Part shown: in pieces, positions 1-4,161 of the stretch
Layout: every line of letters starts with the position of its first letter
How positions within the stretch are numbered: position 1 is the stretch's first letter
Source: an uncultured Collinsella sp.
Lineage (GTDB): Bacteria; Actinomycetota; Coriobacteriia; Coriobacteriales; Coriobacteriaceae
Direction: 5' to 3'
Length of the DNA stretch: 7,539 bases
NCBI GenBank assembly: GCA_902470265.1
Contig: CABRFW010000075.1
Span: forward strand, 1-7,539
The notes under the pieces: generated by a model
Told to the model about the DNA's origin: nothing
The model's input: the letters and a program-made list of their open reading frames with translations, nothing else
The model's database searches: none
Made by a program: the position numbers and the translations under genes

Positions 1-70
1 AGCACTCCGCATGCACGCGACGGAACACATGCCCGGTAATCCCCTCCATAGGGGCAAGCGAAAGAATCAT
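1..70 (-). CDS. dus: tRNA-dihydrouridine synthase, N-terminal fragment (runs off the left edge)
   Basis: Only the first 23 codons lie in the window, read on the minus strand from an ATG at 70-68. The translation contains LAPMEGITGHVFRRVH near its start. This matches the N-terminal strand of the FMN-binding TIM barrel in Dus enzymes (LAPMxGxTDxxFRxx), particularly the MEGITG-VFRR style of Firmicutes and actinobacterial members. Dus enzymes use FMN and NADPH to reduce uridines in the D-loop and nearby positions of tRNA in the cytoplasm. The Shine-Dalgarno sequence is only purine-rich (AGAGAAGAG, about 4 bases before the ATG), so it is not strong. The gene is separated from the mgtA group by about 340 bp, a terminator and its own candidate promoter, so it is probably an independent transcription unit. 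The subfamily cannot be told from so short a piece. Confidence 0.82.
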   Translation of the reverse strand, partial: MILSLAPMEGITGHVFRRVHAEC

Positions 71-93
71 CTACTCTTCTCTCATATCAACGG

Positions 94-124
94 ATGTGAC
101 AAAGGAACCGCCCCCTTGTTACAT
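94..124. repeat. REP-like palindrome of the TGTGACAAAGG type, copy 1
   Basis: ATGTGACAAAGG (94-105) pairs with CCTTGTTACAT (114-124), with one bulged A, one G-T wobble and an 8-nt loop. A cleaner palindrome with the same core (GTGACAAAGGG / CCCTTTGTCAC) occurs at 6697-6723. The two share the same arm sequence although they sit about 6.6 kb apart in different intergenic spaces, which suggests a dispersed intergenic repeat rather than a local hairpin. This copy lies in the presumed 5' leader of dus. Confidence 0.45.
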
Positions 125-126
125 GC

Positions 127-156
127 ATTATGCCTTGTGCTTCAGATGATTCACAA
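127..156 (-). promoter_or_regulatory. Candidate promoter for dus, overlapped by a dyad
   Basis: On the minus strand a -35-like TTGTGA (156-151) is followed 18 bases later by a -10-like CATAAT (132-127). This would place the transcription start near 120, about 50 nt before the dus ATG. A perfect 9-bp inverted repeat, TGCCTTGTG / CACAAGGCA (131-139 and 152-160, 12-nt spacer), covers the -35 and the spacer, which is a normal position for a repressor operator. Promoter matches this short arise by chance, so confidence is modest. Confidence 0.4.
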
Positions 157-160
157 GGCA
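131..160. repeat. Perfect 9-bp inverted repeat (possible operator)
   Basis: TGCCTTGTG at 131-139 and CACAAGGCA at 152-160 are exact reverse complements separated by 12 bases. As DNA, the two half-site centres are 21 bp apart, about two helical turns, which fits a dimeric repressor. As RNA it would be a hairpin without a following U-run, so it is unlikely to be a terminator. No regulator can be named. Confidence 0.5.
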
Positions 161-209
161 GAGGTAGCTGCTTGACGATAATCACCCTTCCATCCGTCGC
201 CTTACGCAA

Positions 210-391
210 CGAAGGTGAATGCTTTTCCGCGAAGTGAACGGGTGAAATCGGACCCTCGATGCATCGACACTTTGGGAAGGCCAATTCCTGCGGTTTTATC
301 ACTCAAATCCTGCGGTTTTAGCGTCGAAAAACGTGGGTGCTTCAGGGGTCCAAATTAGGTCGTTCACTTCTCGGGAAACCATTCACCTTCG
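210..391. repeat. 182-bp imperfect inverted repeat (MITE-like or long-hairpin element)
   Basis: The outer 31 bases of the left arm (210-240) match the reverse complement of 361-391 at 28 of 31 positions. GGGTCC / GGACCC at 346-351 and 250-255 keep exactly the same register around a centre at about 300.5. By my hand count the 46-bp arms match at 37 positions, and scattered pairing continues inward to about 272/329. Outside 210 and 391 the symmetry stops abruptly. The arms hold no transposase and I see no flanking target-site duplication, so its class is unknown. A non-autonomous mobile element, a dispersed palindromic repeat and a structured RNA are all possible. Confidence 0.55.
286..320. repeat. 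13-bp direct repeat, period 22
   Basis: TCCTGCGGTTTTA occurs exactly at 286-298 and again at 308-320. The copies sit close to the centre of the 182-bp inverted repeat. The 22-bp spacing is about two turns of the helix, so the copies face the same side of the DNA. A pair of protein sites or a small internal duplication of the repeat element would both explain it. Confidence 0.55.
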
Positions 392-412
392 ATTTACTGG
401 TGCTTATAAACA

Positions 413-445
413 GCGAGGGGGTCGCCCGGCAGGCGGCCCCCTCGC
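413..445 (-). terminator. Intrinsic terminator after mgtA and the small membrane protein gene
   Basis: GCGAGGGGG (413-421) and CCCCCTCGC (437-445) form a perfect 9-bp stem. An inner CGCC / GGCG stem continues across a single non-Watson-Crick position and closes a 5-nt loop. On the minus strand the hairpin is followed by TGTTTAT, a moderate U-rich tail. It begins 3 bases after the stop codon of the 51-codon gene, so it ends the mgtA transcript there. Confidence 0.8.
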
Positions 446-448
446 TTG

Positions 449-604
449 TTATTCATCCCTCGGCAGCGGTTTCATGCTCCAAAAGACAACGTTCATAATC
501 ACGACAACCACCAACACCACGCCGTTGGCCACCCAAAAGCCCATGTTAAGGCCGAGCCACTCCGTGGTGCCAAACAAGTCCATCCAAATCTGCGTCCAGT
601 TCAT
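449..604 (-). CDS. Small single-pass membrane protein encoded directly after mgtA (51 aa)
   Basis: This ORF runs from an ATG at 604-602 to a TAA at 451-449. It is preceded by AAAGGAG (618-612) with a 7-base spacer, an almost ideal ribosome binding site. The N-terminal half (residues 1-22) is rich in Trp and aromatics, beginning MNWTQIWMDLFGTTEWLG. Residues 23-43 form one strongly hydrophobic helix with a long run of Val. The tail is short and charged, ending WSMKPLPRDE. It starts 30 bases after the mgtA stop and lies before the shared terminator, so the two are cotranscribed. Small membrane proteins tied to Mg2+ P-type ATPases are known (E. coli MgtS stabilises MgtA; Salmonella MgtR acts on MgtC). 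This one is not recognisably homologous to them. A role as an MgtA subunit or stability factor is an inference from position. Confidence 0.82.
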   Translation of the reverse strand: MNWTQIWMDLFGTTEWLGLNMGFWVANGVVLVVVVIMNVVFWSMKPLPRDE

Positions 605-611
605 GCAAACG

Positions 612-618
612 CTCCTTT
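612..618 (-). promoter_or_regulatory. Strong ribosome binding site of the 51-codon gene
   Basis: AAAGGAG on the minus strand sits 7 bases before the ATG at 604-602. It lies in the 30-base gap after mgtA and is the main argument that the small ORF is translated. Confidence 0.8.
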
Positions 619-634
619 CTGCATCAATCCCCCA

Positions 635-3403
635 CTACAGCAGCTCGCCGTAGCGCTTGACGTAGGCCTTCTTAAGGCTTGTCGCCAGCGCCATGTACAG
701 CAAGATGCACGGAATCAGGAACAAGAAGTACTCGACAGGCAGGGTGCCCAGACCCAGCGTGGGGCCAAGCGGGCTAAACGGGATCAGCGTGAGCAGCGCG
801 ATGCCCGTCATCGTGAGCAGCATCACCGGAGCCGAGGCACGGCTCTGGATAAACGGCAACTTAGGCGTACGGATCATGTGGATGACCAGCGTCTGGCTCC
901 ACATAGACTCGACGAACCATCCAGCCTGGAACAGCGCGATGTAGGCCAGCTGCATCTGCTCCAGCGCGGCGCCCGAGTAGACGCTCGCCAGGTCGTTGAA
1001 CAGCACGCCATGGCTCACGAACAGGGGGCAGAAAACGAAGTACATAAAGATATAGGTCATAAAGTCGAAGATGGAGCTGGTGGGCCCGATCCAGATCATG
1101 AACCTGCCAACACTCGAAGCGTCCCAGGTACGCGGCACGCGCAGGAACTCCTCGTCCACGTTGTCCCAGGGAATCGCCAGGCAGCTGCAGTCATAGATCA
1201 GGTTGAGCAGGATCAGCTGGATGCTCATCATCGGCAAAAACGGCAGCAGGGCGGATGCGGCAAGCACGCTGAACATATTGCCGAAGTTGGAGCTTGCGGT
1301 CATCTTGATGTACTTGATCATGTTGGCGTAGGTCTTGCGCCCCTCGATGATGCCCTCCTCGAGCACCATCAAATCCTTCTCGAGCAAGATGATATCGGCC
1401 GACTCCTTGGCCACGTCGACCGCAGTATCGACCGAGATGCCGATGTCGGACGACTTCATGGCCGAGGCGTCGTTGATGCCGTCGCCCATGTAGCCCACCA
1501 CATGACCGTTTGCACGCAGCACGGACACGACGCGCGCTTTTTGATCGGGCGTAAGCTTGGCAAAGACCTGCACGTCCTCGGCGCGACGAGCGAGCTCGGC
1601 GTCGTCCATTGCGGCGATATCGCTGCCGAGCAGCATGTTGTTGACCTCGAGTCCCACCTGCTTGCAGATGGTGCGCGTGACCTTCTCATTGTCGCCGGTC
1701 AAGATCTTGGTGGCTACACCGTGGTTGCGCAGCGCCTCGATAGCATCGGCCGTGGACTCTTTGGGCGGATCCAAAAACGCCAGGTAGCCGATCAGCACCA
1801 TGTCGCGCTCATCATCGGCGCTAAAGGCACCGACAGGCGACGGGTTGGACTTTTGAGCGATTGCCAACACGCGGAAGCCGTCGTCGTTAAGGTCGGCGAC
1901 CGTTGCCAAAATGCGCTCGCGCACCTCGTCGTCCAGCACGTGAACGCCGCCGTCAATCTCGGCATGCGAGCACACCGACAGCATCTCCTCGACTGCACCC
2001 TTGGTGACCATCTGGGTTTTGCCGCTTCGATCGCGCACCACGGTGGTAAGGCGACGGCGCGTAAAGTCAAACGGCACCTCGTCGACCTTCACATAGGCCT
2101 CGGAAAGGTCGGTGAGACTCGGGTCGTTTTGCTCCTCTTCCTCGGTGCATTTGATGATCGCCAGATCCATCAGATTCTTGTAGCCCGTCTGGAAATAGCT
2201 GTTGAGGTAGGCATGGCGCAGAACGCGCGAATCCTCCTGGCCATCGATGTTCCAGTGATACTCCAGCACCACCTGGTCCTGCGTAAGCGTGCCGGTCTTG
2301 TCCGTGCACAGCACGTCCATCGCGCCAAAGTTTTGAATCGAGTTGAGGTTCTTAACGATGGTCTGCTTTTTGCTCATAGCCACGGCGCCCTTGGCAAGGC
2401 ACGTGGTAACGATCATGGGCAGCATCTCGGGTGTCAGGCCCACGGCGATGCTGATGGCAAACAGGCCAGCATTAAGCCAATCGCCCTTGGTGACGCCGTT
2501 AATCATAAAGACAAACGGAACCATCACCATCATAAAGCGGATGAGCACCCACGAGACGCTATTGACGCCTTTGGAAAAGCTCGTCTCTACGGCATCCTCG
2601 GACAGGCTCGATGCCATAGAGCCAAACAAGGTCTGCTCGCCCACGCTAAAGGCGAGCGCCGTCGCGCTGCCCGAGATCACACTGCTGCCCATGAGGGCGA
2701 TGTTCTCGAACGACGTTGCCGAATCGGACTCGGTGCACGTCGCGGGAACCTTCTCGACCGGCTCGCTCTCGCCCGTCAGGCTTGCCTGGCTCACAAAGAG
2801 GTCCTTAGCCTCAATGATTCTCACATCGGCGGGAATCATGTCACCGGCGGACAGGTGCACGATGTCACCAACCACCACGTCGTCGATGGGAATCTCGGTC
2901 CTAGGGGCATCCTCGCGGGTGACTGTCACGGTGGTCGTAATCATATCGAGCAGCTTTTCGGCCGCGTTGCCGCTGCGCGCTTCCTGGATATAGCGCAGCG
3001 TGCCCGAGAGCACGACCATCGTGGTGATGATGATCACCGTCAGCGGGTCAAAGTCTTCGGGCGTGCTGCCCATCATCGACAACGCTGGAAACACCATGTC
3101 GGTCGCTGCCGAAATGATGGCCAGGAAAAACAGAATCGCCGTGAAGGGATTGACGAACGCGTCCGCAAGCTTGCGGGCAATCGACTTCTTCTTGCCACGC
3201 GTGACCACGTTACGCCCGTTGTCGGCTTCGCTGTGCGCGACCTCGTCGCGATTAAGGCCGCCGAGATTCGAGCCGACCCAGGATAGGGCCTCCGTCAGCG
3301 GAATGGTCGCCGCATACTGGATGCGACCCTCCGCGCGATGCCTCATCAGTTCGTTTTGCGCCTGAACCGCAGACGGCGTATGGCGCATAGTCATCTTCTT
3401 CAA
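635..3403 (-). CDS. mgtA: Magnesium-translocating P-type ATPase, MgtA type (P3B), 922 aa
   Basis: This is an inner-membrane pump that uses ATP to import Mg2+. The length (922) is close to the roughly 900 residues usual for MgtA/MgtB. The order is complete: a cytoplasmic N-terminal region (1-80), TM1-TM2 (about 84-137), an actuator domain with TGES at 210-213, and TM3-TM4 with GLTPEMLP at 322-329. Then come the phosphorylation motif DKTGTLT at 368-374 (Asp368 is phosphorylated), a nucleotide-binding domain with PFDFTRRRL at 444-452 and KGA at 468-470, TGDN at 569-572, GDGIND at 640-645, and TM5-TM10 (about 704-908). TM6 carries the NLIYD...DNVD signature (734-750) typical of Mg2+ ATPases. The start taken is a TTG (3403-3401) with GGAG 8 bases upstream (3415-3412). 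ATGs at codons 4 and 6 are alternatives that lack such good spacing. A 51-codon membrane protein gene follows in the same transcript. An operon with a paralogous ATPase and a regulator precedes it, but a terminator lies between, so mgtA probably has its own promoter. Confidence 0.96.
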   Translation of the reverse strand: MKKMTMRHTPSAVQAQNELMRHRAEGRIQYAATIPLTEALSWVGSNLGGLNRDEVAHSEADNGRNVVTRGKKKSIARKLADAFVNPFTAILFFLAIISAATDMVFPALSMMGSTPEDFDPLTVIIITTMVVLSGTLRYIQEARSGNAAEKLLDMITTTVTVTREDAPRTEIPIDDVVVGDIVHLSAGDMIPADVRIIEAKDLFVSQASLTGESEPVEKVPATCTESDSATSFENIALMGSSVISGSATALAFSVGEQTLFGSMASSLSEDAVETSFSKGVNSVSWVLIRFMMVMVPFVFMINGVTKGDWLNAGLFAISIAVGLTPEMLPMIVTTCLAKGAVAMSKKQTIVKNLNSIQNFGAMDVLCTDKTGTLTQDQVVLEYHWNIDGQEDSRVLRHAYLNSYFQTGYKNLMDLAIIKCTEEEEQNDPSLTDLSEAYVKVDEVPFDFTRRRLTTVVRDRSGKTQMVTKGAVEEMLSVCSHAEIDGGVHVLDDEVRERILATVADLNDDGFRVLAIAQKSNPSPVGAFSADDERDMVLIGYLAFLDPPKESTADAIEALRNHGVATKILTGDNEKVTRTICKQVGLEVNNMLLGSDIAAMDDAELARRAEDVQVFAKLTPDQKARVVSVLRANGHVVGYMGDGINDASAMKSSDIGISVDTAVDVAKESADIILLEKDLMVLEEGIIEGRKTYANMIKYIKMTASSNFGNMFSVLAASALLPFLPMMSIQLILLNLIYDCSCLAIPWDNVDEEFLRVPRTWDASSVGRFMIWIGPTSSIFDFMTYIFMYFVFCPLFVSHGVLFNDLASVYSGAALEQMQLAYIALFQAGWFVESMWSQTLVIHMIRTPKLPFIQSRASAPVMLLTMTGIALLTLIPFSPLGPTLGLGTLPVEYFLFLIPCILLYMALATSLKKAYVKRYGELL

Positions 3404-3411
3404 TTGCCTCG

Positions 3412-3415
3412 CTCC
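3412..3415 (-). promoter_or_regulatory. Shine-Dalgarno supporting the TTG start of mgtA
   Basis: GGAG (3415-3412) lies 8 bases before the TTG codon at 3403-3401. A second purine tract, GAGG, lies only 3 bases before the TTG and 12 before the next in-frame ATG (3394-3392). The spacing favours the TTG, a weak start codon that would limit translation, but the choice is not certain. Confidence 0.5.
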
Positions 3416-3429
3416 GTTCTATCGATCGG

Positions 3430-3494
3430 ACGCAGGGCGAATCAGCCGCGCGCCCCCATCAAAGTGGACCCGCGCCGGCAACTTCGTCCTGCGT
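3430..3494 (-). promoter_or_regulatory. Long two-part hairpin in the mgtA leader
   Basis: On the minus-strand RNA an outer 12-position stem (3494-3483 with 3441-3430) has 11 pairs and a single A-C mismatch. It is followed by a symmetric 3x3 internal loop, then a GC-only 8-pair inner stem (3479-3471 with 3452-3445) with one bulged G, then an 18-nt apical loop (3470-3453) that can form a small UCCA/UGGG helix. It ends 26 bases before the mgtA start codon, just upstream of the Shine-Dalgarno. There is no U-run after it, so it is not an intrinsic terminator. It does not match the M-box Mg2+ riboswitch consensus as I remember it. A leader structure controlling mgtA is plausible but is inference from position. 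Confidence 0.55.
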
Positions 3495-3563
3495 TACTGG
3501 TACTGTCACTGCCGCTCACGGTCCTCACCTCTCTTTCGCGTCCGCGACTGTCTACAGAATAGA

Positions 3564-3605
3564 AAAGCCGCAAGACCGAGCACATGGCTGGTTTCTTGCG
3601 GCTTT
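3564..3605 (-). terminator. Intrinsic terminator between the regulator gene and mgtA
   Basis: AAAGCCGCAAGA (3564-3575) and TCTTGCGGCTTT (3594-3605) are perfect 12-bp complements around an 18-nt loop. In the minus direction the stem ends in GGCTTT and is followed by TCTATT, giving a usable U-rich tail. It lies 64 bases after the stop of the winged-helix gene and 160 bases before the mgtA start. The simplest reading is termination of the ATPase-regulator operon. Because mgtA lies directly downstream on the same strand, it could also act as a read-through control point for mgtA. I found no convincing -10/-35 pair for mgtA in 3404-3669: a TTGACA at 3630-3625 lacks a matching -10. Confidence 0.85.
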
Positions 3606-3669
3606 CTTGCGATTTGGCAAGGATTGTCAAAGTGACTATTTGGATCGATGGGAGCGAATACCCGAAGCG

Positions 3670-4152
3670 TTACTCGGCCATTTTGTAGCCCACGCCCCAT
3701 ACAGTCAGCAGGTAGTGGGGGTTGTCTGGTTCGGGCTCAATCTTCTTTCGAATTTTGCGGACGAAGGCCATGATGTTGCTGTCATCGAGCAGATACTCGT
3801 TTTGCCACACCGCCCGGTAGATTTCCTCTTTGCTAAAGACCGTACCCCGGTTGCTCGCCAAAAAGGCAAGGATGTCGAACTCCTTGGGCGTGAGCGAGAC
3901 CGGCGCGTCCGACACCTTGACGGTGCGCGAGGCCAGGTCGATCGAAAGCTCGCCGATAACGATGGGTCCAGTGGCGGCACTTGCCTGCGAGCCGGCAACC
4001 GCCAGCTCGATAGCAGTCAGCTTGCCCGATGCGATATCGGCAAACACGGGCGCGAGCTCCAGGGCGGCAGCGCTGCCAGACGAGAACAGCGCGCTGCTGA
4101 GCTCGGCGGCCTCGGCCGGCGTAATCGCGATGTTGGTTCTGTTGGTACGCAT
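3670..4152 (-). CDS. Receiver-less OmpR/PhoB-type winged-helix transcriptional regulator (160 aa)
   Basis: The C-terminal part (about 67-160) is a typical OmpR/PhoB DNA-binding domain: a leading beta-sheet (IGELSIDLASRTVKV), the LTPKEFDIL motif at 87-95, a positioning helix with FSKEEIYRAVW at 106-116, a recognition helix with SNIMAFVRKIRKKI at 125-138, and the closing hairpin LLTVWGVGYKM at 148-158. Residues 1-66 are an Ala/Ser-rich segment with no receiver features: no acidic triad, no phospho-Asp and too short for a CheY fold. Classical response regulators are about 220-240 residues, so this is an orphan DNA-binding protein, not a phospho-regulated one. The start is an ATG (4152-4150) with AGGG (4163-4160) 7 bases upstream, overlapping the TAG of the ATPase before it (9-base gap). 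Translational coupling and shared transcription with that ATPase are very likely. Plausible targets are its own operon and mgtA, by inference only. Confidence 0.88.
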   Translation of the reverse strand: MRTNRTNIAITPAEAAELSSALFSSGSAAALELAPVFADIASGKLTAIELAVAGSQASAATGPIVIGELSIDLASRTVKVSDAPVSLTPKEFDILAFLASNRGTVFSKEEIYRAVWQNEYLLDDSNIMAFVRKIRKKIEPEPDNPHYLLTVWGVGYKMAE

Positions 4153-4161
4153 AGAACCGCC

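Larger units (their letters stand above)
71..412. other. Non-coding, palindrome-rich intergenic region
   Basis: No convincing gene is present across these 342 bases between the dus start and the terminator after the small membrane protein gene. The region holds, from left to right, a REP-like palindrome (94-124), a 9-bp dyad over a candidate dus promoter (127-160), and a 182-bp imperfect inverted repeat (210-391). Near the centre of that repeat is a 13-bp direct repeat, TCCTGCGGTTTTA, at 286-298 and 308-320 (period 22). Two minus-strand open frames cross it (87-302 from a GTG; 299-382 from an ATG, 27 codons). They abut through an overlapping GTGA, lack good ribosome binding sites and fall inside the repeat, so I do not call them genes. 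Confidence 0.6.

Noticed and set aside
41..54. CCCCT-CCAT-AGGGG hairpin near the left edge
   Set aside because: It falls inside the dus coding sequence (codons for the APMEGI motif), so the symmetry is explained by coding.
87..302. A 71-codon minus-strand frame from GTG
   Set aside because: It has no clear Shine-Dalgarno, lies over the inverted repeat, the dus promoter candidate and the REP-like palindrome, and resembles no family I know.
299..382. A 27-codon minus-strand ORF containing TPEAPTFFDAKTAG
   Set aside because: It lies wholly in the right half of the inverted repeat. It may recur as a spurious ORF wherever the element occurs. There is no evidence of translation.
446..3286. A 946-codon open frame on the plus strand opposite mgtA
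   Set aside because: Its translation is rich in His, Arg, Gln and Asp with no domain. This is the usual antisense shadow of a codon-biased GC-rich gene, while the minus strand encodes a complete MgtA.
3404..3563. M-box (ykoK) magnesium riboswitch upstream of mgtA
   Set aside because: A short AGGTGAGG stretch (around 3525) recalls the M-box start, but the other conserved blocks are missing and the fold seen is a simple long hairpin.
3442..3630. A 62-codon minus-strand frame as an mgtL-like leader peptide
   Set aside because: It would run through the terminator hairpin, has no ribosome binding site and lacks a Pro-rich control segment.
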